From the NCBI GenBank assembly GCA_046733475.1, contig JBKPPF010000071.1:1-53968 (forward strand): a stretch of 53,968 nucleotides of DNA. Reading direction: 5' to 3'. The DNA is from DATEOR01 sp046733475. GTDB taxonomy: Bacteria; Actinomycetota; Thermoleophilia; Gaiellales; Gaiellaceae. The position numbers were made by a program, and so were the translations under genes. The notes beneath the pieces are model-generated. The model saw nothing but the letters and a program-made list of their open reading frames with translations. It searched no databases and was not told the DNA's origin. Of this stretch, positions 7,433-15,550 are shown piece by piece. Positions within the stretch are counted from its first letter, which is position 1, and each line of letters opens with the position of its first letter.

Positions 7433-8806
7433 ATGGCTGTCAGCACTGAAACCATGCAGGTTTTCGAGCCTGCGACCGAGCAGGTTCTCGCCGAGCTCCC
7501 GCGCGCAGGAGTCGACGAGGCGGACGAGGCAGTCTCGCGCGCGAAGGCCGCCTTCCCGGCCTGGCGAGACATCGATCCCGGGGACCGGGCCAAGCTTCTT
7601 CGCCGCCTCGCGCGCGCGGTCGAGGGCAAGGTCGAGGAGCTCGCGCAGCTCGAGGCGCGAAACGTCGGCAAGCCGATCACCGACGCGCGCGGCGAGGTCG
7701 GGAGCGTCGTCGACGTCTTCGACTACTACGCGGGCGCCCCCGAGCGGCTGCTGGGCTCCCAGATCCCCGTGTCGGGCGGTGTAGACGTCACCTTCCGCGA
7801 GCCATTGGGCGTCGTCGGGCTCATCACGCCGTGGAACTTCCCGCTCCCGATCGCGAGCTGGAAGGTGGGGCCTGCGCTTGCGGCCGGGAACACGATCGTC
7901 CTCAAGCCGGCCGAGCTCACGCCGCTCACCGCGATCGAGCTCGGGAAGCTGGCGCTCGAGGCGGGAATCCCGGAGGGCGTGCTGAACGTTGTCAACGGCC
8001 CCGGCCGGACCGTGGGCGAGCGGATCGTCGAGCACCCGGACGTGGCCAAGGTCGCGTTCACGGGCTCGACGGAGGTCGGCCGCCGCGTCGGCGAGATCGC
8101 CTCCCGGTCGATCAAGCGCGTGACACTCGAGCTCGGCGGCAAGTCAGCCAATGTGGTGTTCGCGGACGCCGACCTCGAGAAGGCTGCAGCCTCGGCGCCG
8201 CTTGCAGTCTTCGGGAACGCGGGCCAGGATTGCTGCGCGCGCTCGCGCATCCTCGTCGAGCGCTCCGCGGTCGAGCCGTTCCTCGAGGCGCTCGAGCGCG
8301 AGGTGAAGGCACTGCGCGTCGGCGACCCACTCGACGACGCGACGCAGATGGGGCCGCTGATTTCCGCCGACCACCGTGAGAAGGTCGCCTCCTACGTCGA
8401 CGACGGCACGCGCGTCGCATTCCGTGGCTCGGCGCCCGACGGCCCCGGTTACTGGTTCCCGCCGACCGTTCTCTCGCCGGTCTCGAACGACGACCGCGTC
8501 GCGCGCGAGGAGATCTTCGGGCCGGTCGTAGCGGTCATCCCGTTCGACGACGAGGCCGACGCGATCCGCATCGCGAACGACACCGTCTACGGGCTGTCCG
8601 GCTCCATCTGGACGCGTGCTGGAGCCCGCGCGCTTCGCGTCGCGCGGGCGCTCGAGACCGGCAACATCTCGGTCAACTCGAACAGCTCAGTGCGTGTGAC
8701 GACGCCGTTCGGCGGCTTCAAGCAGTCCGGCGTCGGCCGCGAGCTCGGCCCCTTCGCGCTGGAGCACTACACCGAGCTCAAGAACGTCTTCATCTCTACT
8801 GTGTAG
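7433..8806 (+). CDS. NAD(P)-dependent aldehyde dehydrogenase
   Basis: 457 residues. It oxidises an aldehyde to the acid with NAD(P)+. Visible are TPWNFPLPIASWKVGPALAAG and K158-P-A-E (cofactor binding), F-T-G-S-T-E-V-G (Rossmann), the general base E233 in L-E-L-G-G-K, the nucleophile C267 in G-Q-D-C-C, and E-E-I-F-G-P-V near the C terminus. It is slightly shorter than the usual 480-500 residues because the N terminus is short. Sequence style suggests the betaine-aldehyde / aminobutyraldehyde / aromatic aldehyde group, but substrate cannot be assigned. DHFR-like and AraC genes follow closely. Confidence 0.93.
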   Translation: MAVSTETMQVFEPATEQVLAELPRAGVDEADEAVSRAKAAFPAWRDIDPGDRAKLLRRLARAVEGKVEELAQLEARNVGKPITDARGEVGSVVDVFDYYAGAPERLLGSQIPVSGGVDVTFREPLGVVGLITPWNFPLPIASWKVGPALAAGNTIVLKPAELTPLTAIELGKLALEAGIPEGVLNVVNGPGRTVGERIVEHPDVAKVAFTGSTEVGRRVGEIASRSIKRVTLELGGKSANVVFADADLEKAAASAPLAVFGNAGQDCCARSRILVERSAVEPFLEALEREVKALRVGDPLDDATQMGPLISADHREKVASYVDDGTRVAFRGSAPDGPGYWFPPTVLSPVSNDDRVAREEIFGPVVAVIPFDDEADAIRIANDTVYGLSGSIWTRAGARALRVARALETGNISVNSNSSVRVTTPFGGFKQSGVGRELGPFALEHYTELKNVFISTV

Positions 8807-8808
8807 CC

Positions 8809-9366
8809 ATGGGTCGAATCGTCGTGTCCCAGTTCGTGACCGTGGACGGAGTGATGGAGGACCCCGGCGGATCCGAGGGCATGGAGCGCGGAGGCTGGGC
8901 CTTCCAGTTCAACCGCGGCGAGGACGGAGACAAGTTCAAGCTGGACGAGGTGATGGAGAGCTCGGCGCTTCTTCTCGGCCGGAAGACCTACGAGGGCTTC
9001 GCCGCGGCGTGGCCGACCCGCGAGGGCGACTTCGCAGACAAGTTCAACGCGATGCCGAAGTACGTCGTCTCCTCGACGCTCTCCGATCCGGACTGGTCGA
9101 ACTCGACGGTGATCGGCACGGATGACCTGGCGAAGCTGAAGGAGGACGAGGACGGGGTCATCCTCGTCAACGGGAGCCGTCGCCTCGTGGACGAGCTCGT
9201 CGACCAGAGCCTCGTGGACGAGTTCCGGCTGATGGTGTTCCCGGTCGTTCTGGGGGCGGGCAAGCAGCTCTTCGGTGACACGAGCGCGACGAAGGCGCTC
9301 GAGCTCGTCGAGTCGAGGCCGGTCGGCGCGGAAGGCGTCCTCGTCCTCGTCTACCGCCCGAAGTGA
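8809..9366 (+). CDS. DHFR/RibD C-terminal-like reductase family protein
   Basis: 185 residues starting 2 bases after the aldehyde dehydrogenase stop. It matches the dihydrofolate-reductase-like / RibD-C family of YyaP type: N-terminal VVSQFVTVDGVMEDPGG, LLLGRKTYEGFAAAWP, and V-N-G-S-R-R-L near residue 120, with F-P-V-V-L-G-A-G-K-Q-L-F later. These proteins have an NADPH-binding DHFR fold but mostly unknown substrates. Its TGA overlaps the GTG of the next gene (GTGA), so translation is probably coupled. Confidence 0.88.
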   Translation: MGRIVVSQFVTVDGVMEDPGGSEGMERGGWAFQFNRGEDGDKFKLDEVMESSALLLGRKTYEGFAAAWPTREGDFADKFNAMPKYVVSSTLSDPDWSNSTVIGTDDLAKLKEDEDGVILVNGSRRLVDELVDQSLVDEFRLMVFPVVLGAGKQLFGDTSATKALELVESRPVGAEGVLVLVYRPK

Positions 9367-9803
9367 CGATCACGCCGGCCCCGCCGGCGCGCCACCTGCT
9401 GCGCGCGAAGGACCTGATGGACGCCCGCTACCGCGAGCCCCTCGACGTGCCCGCCCTCGCCGATGCCGCGCGCCTCTCGCCCGCGCACTTCAGCCGCGAG
9501 TTCCGCCGCGCGTTCGGCCAGACGCCGCACCAGTACCTCCTCAACCGCCGTCTCGAGCGGGCTGCCGAGCTCCTCCGGAACACGGACCGCTCCGTTGCGG
9601 ACATCTGCTTCACGGTGGGGCTCAAAAGCGTCGGCTCCTTCACGACGAGCTTCGGCCGCACCTTCGGCGCGTCTCCGACCGCCTACCGTGCGGCCTTCCC
9701 CCCGGCCTCGACCCGTGCGCGCGTCCCGACATGTGTACTCCTCGCGTGGACACGGCCAACGACAGCAGTTTTGGAGAAGACAACGCCGCTGGCCCCTGGA
9801 TAG
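9363..9803 (+). CDS. AraC-family regulator, DNA-binding domain only
   Basis: 146 residues. The two helix-turn-helix motifs of the AraC domain fill residues about 10-112 (LADAARLSPAHFSREFRRAF, then V-A-D-I-C-F-T-V-G-L-K-S-V-G-S-F). There is no separate ligand-binding domain. The tail after residue 112 looks non-homologous. The GTG start overlaps the upstream stop by 4 bases. Single-domain AraC proteins next to VOC and cupin genes are common in actinobacteria; the target may be the downstream VOC gene, which is inference. Confidence 0.87.
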   Translation: MTITPAPPARHLLRAKDLMDARYREPLDVPALADAARLSPAHFSREFRRAFGQTPHQYLLNRRLERAAELLRNTDRSVADICFTVGLKSVGSFTTSFGRTFGASPTAYRAAFPPASTRARVPTCVLLAWTRPTTAVLEKTTPLAPG

Positions 9804-9847
9804 CTTGGGACGCAGGTTGTGACCAAGCGAAAACGGAGGAACGAACG

Positions 9848-10267
9848 ATGCTGAAGAGCTTGACCAACGTGAACGTGTGGGTGCACGACCAAGACGAGGC
9901 GCTCGCTTTTTACACGGAGAAGCTCGGCCTCGAGCTTCGCAACGACACGACCCTGCCGGAGATGGGCAACTTCCGCTGGCTCACGGTCGGCGTGCCCGGG
10001 CAGAAAGACGTCAACATCGTCCTAATGGCCGTCCCGGGACCGCCCGTCTTCGACGAGGAGACCTCCTCGAAGCTCAAGGACCTGGTTGCGAAGGGCGCCG
10101 CCGGTGGTCTGTTCTTCGCCACGGACGACGTCGACGGAACATTTCAGGAGCTCCGGGATCGCGGCGTCGAGTTCTCACAGGAGCCGACCGACCAGCCGTA
10201 TGGGCGCGATGCCGGTTTCCGCGATCCGTCCGGGAACCAGATGCGGATGGCGAAGCTCAGCGACTAG
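9848..10267 (+). CDS. VOC superfamily (glyoxalase-like) protein
   Basis: 139 residues. The paired beta-alpha-beta-beta-beta modules of the vicinal oxygen chelate fold are clear: VNVWVHDQDEALAFYTEKLG at the start and D-V-D-G-T-F-Q-E-L … G-F-R-D-P-S-G-N-Q at the end. Members include glyoxalases, dioxygenases and antibiotic-binding proteins; function is not resolved. GGAGGA (9836-9841) lies 6 bases before the ATG at 9848. The open frame extends upstream through the AraC gene as a shadow. Confidence 0.9.
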   Translation: MLKSLTNVNVWVHDQDEALAFYTEKLGLELRNDTTLPEMGNFRWLTVGVPGQKDVNIVLMAVPGPPVFDEETSSKLKDLVAKGAAGGLFFATDDVDGTFQELRDRGVEFSQEPTDQPYGRDAGFRDPSGNQMRMAKLSD

Positions 10268-10269
10268 CG

Positions 10270-10608
10270 GTGTATCGCGTCATTCCTGACGGAGCGATCG
10301 AGCGGAGCCCTCGCGGGACGCTGACCTTCGAGGGGGAGGAGTACGGCTCAGGCGTCTCCTTCTTCCTCGTCCACAACCAGCCCGGCGAGGGCCCCGACCT
10401 GCACCGCCATCCGTACTCCGAGACCTGGATCGTCCGCAGCGGCAGGGCGCTCATCACCGCCGACGGAGACGAGTTCGAGGCCGGCCCCGGCGACATCGCC
10501 GTGGTCGGCCCGAACACGCCGCACATGTTCAAGAACTCCGGAACCGAGAGGCTGGACATCATCTGCATCCACGCCTCGCCGAAGATGATCCAGGAGGAGC
10601 TCTCCTAG
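10270..10608 (+). CDS. Small cupin-domain protein
   Basis: 112 residues from a GTG 2 bases after the VOC stop. A single cupin barrel is visible: G-P-D-L-H-R-H-P-Y-S-E-T-W-I-V (metal-ligand histidines and glutamate of motif 1) and G-D-I-A-V-V-G-P-N-T-P-H (motif 2 histidine). It is probably a metal-binding small-molecule enzyme or sensor in the same transcript as the VOC gene. The stop overlaps the convergent cyclase gene by 4 bases. Confidence 0.85.
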   Translation: MYRVIPDGAIERSPRGTLTFEGEEYGSGVSFFLVHNQPGEGPDLHRHPYSETWIVRSGRALITADGDEFEAGPGDIAVVGPNTPHMFKNSGTERLDIICIHASPKMIQEELS

Positions 10609-11747
10609 AGCGTCGCCGGAACCTTCTTCGCCGACTCACAGATGGCGACGACGTTGAACGCCGCGATCGGTCGCTGGAACCCTTTGAGCATGAATTCGCC
10701 GACCGGCTCCGCTTCGACGTCGTCTTCGACCTCCGCGTAGAGGCGCTGCGAAATCAGAAACTGGCCGGCAGTCGCCTCATCGGCGAGGCGCGACGCGAGA
10801 TTCGTCACCGCTCCGATTGCCGCGTAATCGGAACGACTTTCGAAGCCGACCTCCCCGCAAGTCGCATAGCCGAGCGCGCTGCCGGCGCCGAAGTCGAGGT
10901 CGTATCCGCGCTTCTGCCACCCGGTTGTTAGCTCGGCCATCTCTTCCCTGAGCGCACAGCCCAGGCGAACCGCCCGCATCGCCGGATCGGGCACCTCGAT
11001 CGGATCGTTGAAGAAGAGCTGGACGCCGTCGCCTTCGATGAAGCCGACCGTCGCGTCGAACCGGCCGACCAACCCACCGATCGTGCCGTGGAACTCGGCC
11101 AGCACGCGCATCAACTCCTCCGGCTCGACGGTGTCGACGAACTTCGTCCAGCCGCGGAGGTCGGCGAAGAACATCGAGACCTGCCGCCGGTGGCTGCGCA
11201 GGATCGAGTCATCGCCTGAGGAAATGATCGCGTCCGTGAGCTGGGGCGACAGGAAACGACGTAAACGCTGCAACCTCCCGAGCTCCTCCAGCTGCGTCTG
11301 CACGCGCTCTTCGAGTGTCCGGTTCAATTCCAGCAGCTCTGCAGACTGAGCCTTGATTGTGTCGTGATAGCGCTTGATCCGGAGCAGGGACCGGATGCGG
11401 GTGAGAAGCTCTTCGCGGTTGAACGGCTTCGGAATGAAGTCATCCGCGCCCGCCTCGATCGCAGTCGTCTTCTCGGAGCCCTCGCTCGCGGTGAGCATGA
11501 TCACAGGCAGGACCGCGGTTTCCTCCATCTCGCGAAGCCGCTTGCAGACGGCGAGACCGTCGGGCGGCGGCATCATCACGTCGAGGAGCACGAGGTCGGG
11601 TCTCGCCGCGATTGCAAGATCGAGCGCAGCGTTGCCGTCCGTGCACGAGATGACCTCGTAGCCGTGAGCGTCGAGCACGGCCTCGAGCAGGCGCACGTTC
11701 TCGGGAACATCGTCGACGACGAGGATCCTTGCAGGGTCGTCGCTCAT
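10605..11747 (-). CDS. Response regulator with class III adenylate/guanylate cyclase
   Basis: 380 residues. A receiver domain (1-125, phospho-acceptor D56, K near 107) is joined by a coiled helix (about 130-185) to a class III nucleotide cyclase domain (about 190-370). The cyclase keeps one metal aspartate in FFADLRG and the second in EGDG, plus N and R in VTNLASRL. The usual substrate lysine position before G-D reads F, a variation known in other bacterial cyclases. It may make cAMP when the receiver is phosphorylated. The ATG at 11747 overlaps the preceding receiver gene as ATGA. The longer open frame is antisense shadow of the receiver gene. Confidence 0.9.
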   Translation of the reverse strand: MSDDPARILVVDDVPENVRLLEAVLDAHGYEVISCTDGNAALDLAIAARPDLVLLDVMMPPPDGLAVCKRLREMEETAVLPVIMLTASEGSEKTTAIEAGADDFIPKPFNREELLTRIRSLLRIKRYHDTIKAQSAELLELNRTLEERVQTQLEELGRLQRLRRFLSPQLTDAIISSGDDSILRSHRRQVSMFFADLRGWTKFVDTVEPEELMRVLAEFHGTIGGLVGRFDATVGFIEGDGVQLFFNDPIEVPDPAMRAVRLGCALREEMAELTTGWQKRGYDLDFGAGSALGYATCGEVGFESRSDYAAIGAVTNLASRLADEATAGQFLISQRLYAEVEDDVEAEPVGEFMLKGFQRPIAAFNVVAICESAKKVPATL

Positions 11748-12127
11748 CGGTCCCCTGCTTGGCAGTAGCGCGCCACGGTGGCCACGAGATCTACGACGTT
11801 CACCGGCTTGGAAAGGTAGCCGTCGAAGCCGGCAGCCAGGAACCGCTCGCGATCTCCCTCCATCGCCTGCGCGGTGAGAGCGAGCACCGGCAAGGATGCA
11901 GTCCGGCCGTCCGCGCGCAGTCGGCCCAGCGCCTCGACGCCGTCGATGTCCGGAAGCTGGATGTCCATGAGGACGAGATCGGGCGAATGCTCGGCGGCGA
12001 CCGCGACCGCCTCTTCGCCGGTTGTCGCCTCCAGGGGTCGATAGCCAGCCGCCAGGAGGACGTCGCGAAACAACTTCATGTTCTTCTCGTGGTCCTCCAC
12101 GACGAGAACCTGGGCCCCTGCCGCCAA
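11744..12127 (-). CDS. Single-domain response regulator
   Basis: About 127 residues, receiver domain only. The acidic pocket E-D is near residues 11-12, the phospho-acceptor is D55 (L-V-L-M-D), and the lysine sits in L-S-K-P. I prefer the TTG at 12127: it lies 2 bases after the histidine kinase stop and has GGGAAGG upstream inside the kinase gene. A longer open frame to 12193 overlaps the kinase. A stand-alone receiver between kinase and cyclase suggests a phosphorelay intermediate. The stop overlaps the cyclase start (ATGA). Confidence 0.88.
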   Translation of the reverse strand: MAAGAQVLVVEDHEKNMKLFRDVLLAAGYRPLEATTGEEAVAVAAEHSPDLVLMDIQLPDIDGVEALGRLRADGRTASLPVLALTAQAMEGDRERFLAAGFDGYLSKPVNVVDLVATVARYCQAGDR

Positions 12128-12129
12128 CG

Positions 12130-13725
12130 CTAGGCCTTCCCTGCCGGCAGCGTGAACACGAACGTGCTTCCCTTGCCGAGCACGCTTTCGCACCAGATTC
12201 GGCCGCCGTGCATCTCGACGAAGCGCTTCGACAGCGCCAGTCCGAGCCCCGTGCCCTCGGGTTGGCTGGCACCGACTTCGGTTTGCTGAAACTGCTCGAA
12301 GATCCGATCGAGATCCTGGACGGCGATACCCGGGCCGGTGTCGGCAACGGAGACTGTGACTTCGCCGTTCAGCCGGGTCGCATCGACATCGACCTGCCCG
12401 CCCGCAGGCGCGAACTTCACGGCGTTGGAGAGAAGGTTGAAGATGACCTGTCTGATGCGGCGCTCGTCTCCCATGACGAGGTCGAGGCTGCCGTTCGCGT
12501 GCAGCCTCACCTGAACTCCATCCTGCGTTGCTTGTTCCCGTACCATCGAGACGCCGCGCTCGAGCGCGTCCTGGAGCGAGAACGGTGCGATCTGTAGCTC
12601 GACCTGGCCTGCCTCGACCTTGGAGAGGTCGAGGACGTCGTTGATGAGTGCCAGGAGGTGGTTCGCCGATGTGAGGATGTCGTCGAGGTACTCCTGCTGT
12701 TTCCCGTTCACCTCGCCGGAGATCCCCTCACGGAGCACCTGAGAGAAGCCGATAATCGCGTTCAACGGCGTCCGGAGCTCGTGGGACATGTTGGCCAGAA
12801 ACTCCGACTTGTGCGTGCTGGCGGTCTCGAGCGCCTTGTAGAGACGCTGCAGCTCATCGTTCATCCGGTTGACGTTGACCGCGAGCGCGCCGAGCTCGTC
12901 GCGGTTGGCGACGTCCACATGCCCCGAGAAGTCCCCGGAGGCAATCGCCGCCAGCCGGGAGTTGATCCGCTGGATCGGCCCAATCAGCGACCACGAGAGG
13001 ACGAACCCGAGCAGGAGCGCAAGGACGATCGCCCCCGCCGCAACTCCGATGAAGAGATCCCGCGAGCTCGCGTACGCGCTTGCGCTCTGTGCGATCAAAG
13101 CGTCGCTCCGGGCCGCCGAGGCATTTGCGAGCTCGGTGGCGACTTGGTTGAGGTCTACGGCGAGCCGCTCAGATCTGGTGCGTAACGACGCCGGCACCTC
13201 GCCAGGGGCGAACCGGATGATCTCCTGCATCACTGTCGAGAGCTCCGTAGCTGTTGCCCGGATCCTGCGGAGGAAGCTCTCGTCCTCGGGAGGAGGTACG
13301 AACCCGAGGATGTCGGGAAAAGTCGTCGACGGGATCTCCGCGACTGCGTTCGCGATCGCCTGATCCACTGCCAACGTCCCCGTACCGGTTGTGAGGTCTT
13401 CCGCCCCCAGCGACTCGACGAAGTCACCGGCGACGTTGTCTGAGAGCAGCAGGCGGACGTGAAGTGCGTCGCTCCGGAGCTTGCCGTAGCCAAACGCCCT
13501 GTCCTGGAGCGTTCCGAGGGTCTCGACCCTCTCGTTCGCCTGCCCGAGGAGGCGGAGCCCGAGGAGCCCGACCCCTACCACGAGCAAGGCAGTCCCCACG
13601 AAGGCGACGAGCAACTTGACGTGAACCCGGGCGGGCAAACGGGCAACCGCCCGGACGAGCGGATTGTCCGCTCGGCTCAGCAGCCGCTTCTTCGCCTCGC
13701 CTGGTGTTTTGCCGTGCTGCGGCAT
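12130..13725 (-). CDS. HAMP sensor histidine kinase
   Basis: 531 residues. Membrane helices at about 36-60 and 225-247 flank a roughly 165-residue extracytoplasmic sensor with no recognised fold. A HAMP linker (about 247-300) leads to HisKA with H315 (MSHELRTPLNAIIGF). The ATPase domain has N-box (N434), G1 (DTGPG, 462-466), F box and G2 (GTGLGLALS, 491-499), so all catalytic boxes are intact. The ATG at 13725 has GGAAC 7-11 bases upstream; the open frame to 13875 overlaps the lipoprotein gene and is shadow. It probably phosphorylates the two receivers encoded downstream. Confidence 0.93.
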   Translation of the reverse strand: MPQHGKTPGEAKKRLLSRADNPLVRAVARLPARVHVKLLVAFVGTALLVVGVGLLGLRLLGQANERVETLGTLQDRAFGYGKLRSDALHVRLLLSDNVAGDFVESLGAEDLTTGTGTLAVDQAIANAVAEIPSTTFPDILGFVPPPEDESFLRRIRATATELSTVMQEIIRFAPGEVPASLRTRSERLAVDLNQVATELANASAARSDALIAQSASAYASSRDLFIGVAAGAIVLALLLGFVLSWSLIGPIQRINSRLAAIASGDFSGHVDVANRDELGALAVNVNRMNDELQRLYKALETASTHKSEFLANMSHELRTPLNAIIGFSQVLREGISGEVNGKQQEYLDDILTSANHLLALINDVLDLSKVEAGQVELQIAPFSLQDALERGVSMVREQATQDGVQVRLHANGSLDLVMGDERRIRQVIFNLLSNAVKFAPAGGQVDVDATRLNGEVTVSVADTGPGIAVQDLDRIFEQFQQTEVGASQPEGTGLGLALSKRFVEMHGGRIWCESVLGKGSTFVFTLPAGKA

Positions 13726-13745
13726 TTCCACGTTCCGACCCGCGC

Positions 13746-14246
13746 TCAGATCACGAGCTCGGCGGTGCTTCCAACCATCTTGGTGATCAGCCAGCGACGG
13801 CCGATCTTGGCGACGTCGAAATCCCCTGCCGTGATCGCTGCCACCTCGCGGGTGTCGACGTCGATGAAGTGGCACTCGAAATGGAGCGTGCCTCTGTCAC
13901 CGTTGACCGTTACCTGGAGCTTGTAAGCGGGATGGTCCGCGATCCAGTGCACCCCAGGCTTCCATCCGGGTGAGTTCAACCAGACCTGCCGGATCTCGTC
14001 CTTCCCCGTCGCCGTCTGCCCGGGACCGTACGTGAACGTCGCGTTGGAGGTCCACAGGCTCATCATCTCGGTGATGTCCTTCTTCGAACCCGCCTCGTGG
14101 AAGTCTCTCTCGATCTGGCTGATCGCGTAGATGTCGGCCTGCCGCTCCTGGGCGGCGTTGGATGCCGAGCTGCCGCTCGAGCCTCCGCAGGCCGAAAGCA
14201 CGACCAGCAGGGCGGCGAGCGCGCCTCCAATCAACAAGTTCCGCAT
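13746..14246 (-). CDS. Lipoprotein with NTF2/SnoaL-like domain
   Basis: 166 residues. A lipoprotein signal is clear: a short basic N terminus, a hydrophobic run and lipobox V-L-S-A-C19, then a Gly/Ser linker. The rest resembles the NTF2/SnoaL cone fold: an I-E-R-D-F-H-E-A helix near residues 45-52, M-S-L-W-T-S-N-A-T-F-T-Y and a C-terminal beta sheet. The Shine-Dalgarno sequence is strong (GGAAGGAGG, 14262-14254). It sits 20 bases upstream of the histidine kinase in the same direction, so it may be a surface ligand-binding partner of the sensor. That role is inference. Confidence 0.85.
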   Translation of the reverse strand: MRNLLIGGALAALLVVLSACGGSSGSSASNAAQERQADIYAISQIERDFHEAGSKKDITEMMSLWTSNATFTYGPGQTATGKDEIRQVWLNSPGWKPGVHWIADHPAYKLQVTVNGDRGTLHFECHFIDVDTREVAAITAGDFDVAKIGRRWLITKMVGSTAELVI

Positions 14247-14263
14247 TCGGGATCCTCCTTCCG

Positions 14264-14282
14264 GTCCCGGCTCGGCCGGGAC
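14264..14282 (-). other. Hairpin in the lipoprotein gene leader
   Basis: GTCCCGGC-TCG-GCCGGGAC is a perfect 8-bp stem with a 3-base loop, immediately upstream of the Shine-Dalgarno of the lipoprotein-kinase operon. It could affect translation or mRNA stability. The rest of the 14247-14414 gap shows no clear promoter. Confidence 0.35.
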
Positions 14283-14414
14283 GACCGCAGGTGGCGATCT
14301 TCACGTCGCCGCCGGTGTGCGTCTAGGGGCTGAACTGCAAGATGCTGGATCGAAGCACGCTTGTCTACCCAGGCTGCTTGCTGATCAGGGGGGTGCTGGC
14401 ACACCAATAGCGGC

Positions 14415-14831
14415 TTAGTCGCGGCCTTTGCAGAAGCCGCGCACCTGCTCCGGAAACGCGCGTACGTCGATCGGCTTCTGGAGATATCCGTCGAAACCCG
14501 CGGCCAACAGCCGGTCGCCGTTCCAGGCATACGTGGAGGCGCTGAGCGCAACGACCGGTATCCGTGCAGTTCCTGTATCGCTGCGCAGCTGGCGCGCGAC
14601 GTCCGTTCCGTGCATGTCCGGGAGACGCAGGTCGAGCAGGACGACGTCCGGCTGATGATCCGTCGCGAGGGTGATCGCGTCATCGCCCCGAGCGGCTTCG
14701 AGCGTGCGGAGCCCGGCAGCCCGGAGCACATCCCGGGCGAGCTTCCGGTTCTTCTCGCTGTCATCCACGATGAGGACGAGCGGCGCAGTCACAGGCGCAC
14801 CGTCCCGCGCGTGTGGAGAACGAGGCGTCAT
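14415..14831 (-). CDS. Single-domain response regulator
   Basis: 138 residues: a receiver domain with D-D near 23-24, phospho-acceptor D67 (V-V-L-L-D) and lysine in Q-K-P. It closely resembles the receiver at 11744-12127 in layout (F-D-G-Y-L-x-K-P), suggesting duplication. The ATG at 14831 has GAGGA 7 bases upstream. A GTG at 14792 would remove 13 poorly structured residues. It diverges from the NarL-type regulator with about 17 bases between starts. No output domain is present. Confidence 0.87.
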   Translation of the reverse strand: MTPRSPHARDGAPVTAPLVLIVDDSEKNRKLARDVLRAAGLRTLEAARGDDAITLATDHQPDVVLLDLRLPDMHGTDVARQLRSDTGTARIPVVALSASTYAWNGDRLLAAGFDGYLQKPIDVRAFPEQVRGFCKGRD

Positions 14832-14836
14832 CGCCG

Positions 14837-14842
14837 TATCCT
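14837..14842 (+). promoter_or_regulatory. -10 element for NarL-type regulator
   Basis: TATCCT is exactly at -12 to -7 from the GTG at 14849, with no Shine-Dalgarno sequence. It supports 14849 rather than 14813 as the start and suggests a leaderless transcript. Confidence 0.45.
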
Positions 14843-14848
14843 CAGCAC

Positions 14849-15550
14849 GTGCCGATCCGGCTCGTGCTGGCCGAGGACAACTACCTCGTTCGAGAGGCGT
14901 TGCGAGGCTTGCTCGCGACTCGGGAGGACTTCGAGATCGCAGCGGTTTGCGAGGACCTCGACTCCCTGCTCGCGGGGGTCGAGGCCGAGCGGCCCGACGT
15001 CGTCGTCACGGACATCCGCATGCCGCCGGGAAACACCGACGAGGGAATCCAGGCTGCGACCCGGCTGCGCGAGACGAGCCCCGAGGTCGGTGTAGTGGTG
15101 CTCAGCCAGTACGCGACCCCGGCTTTCGTGCTCGCGCTTTTGGAGGGTGGAAGTGAGGGACGTGCCTACCTTCTGAAGGAGCGCGTCAAGGATCTCGACC
15201 AGCTTGTCGGGGCCATCCACGCCGTCGCGGCCGGCGGGTCGGTCATGGATCCCAAGGTTGTGGAGGCGCTGGTCGCGGAGAACGCCCGAGCCGAGGACTC
15301 GCCGCTGAACGAATTGACTCCGCGGGAGCGCGATGTGCTGCGCGAGATGGCCGAGGGAAAGAACAACGCGGGCATCGCCGAGGCGCTCGTGCTGACGGAG
15401 AGGTCCGTAGAGAAGGTGATCCATTCGATCTTCCTCAAGCTTGGGCTCACCTGGGAGACGGCCGTGCACAAGCGCGTCAAGGCTGTGATCCTCTACCTGG
15501 CGGAAAGCGGCGACCATCAGCTCGAGACCGGCAGCGAGCCGAAGACGTAG
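14849..15550 (+). CDS. NarL/LuxR-type response regulator
   Basis: 233 residues from GTG 14849. The receiver domain spans about 1-125 (E9-D10, phospho-acceptor D55 in V-V-T-D, lysine in Y-L-L-K-E). A LuxR helix-turn-helix lies at about 160-210 (LTPRERDVLREMAEGKNNAG … V-E-K-V-I-H-S-I-F-L-K-L). It should bind DNA as a dimer when phosphorylated. An upstream GTG at 14813 would add 12 unconserved residues. Its natural partner is the convergent HisKA_3-type kinase at 15517-16167, with which it overlaps by 34 bases. Confidence 0.92.
   Translation: MPIRLVLAEDNYLVREALRGLLATREDFEIAAVCEDLDSLLAGVEAERPDVVVTDIRMPPGNTDEGIQAATRLRETSPEVGVVVLSQYATPAFVLALLEGGSEGRAYLLKERVKDLDQLVGAIHAVAAGGSVMDPKVVEALVAENARAEDSPLNELTPRERDVLREMAEGKNNAGIAEALVLTERSVEKVIHSIFLKLGLTWETAVHKRVKAVILYLAESGDHQLETGSEPKT

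Noticed and set aside
9275..9847. Upstream extension of the VOC protein frame through the AraC gene
   Set aside because: The extension is arginine/serine-rich shadow; a strong Shine-Dalgarno sits before ATG 9848.
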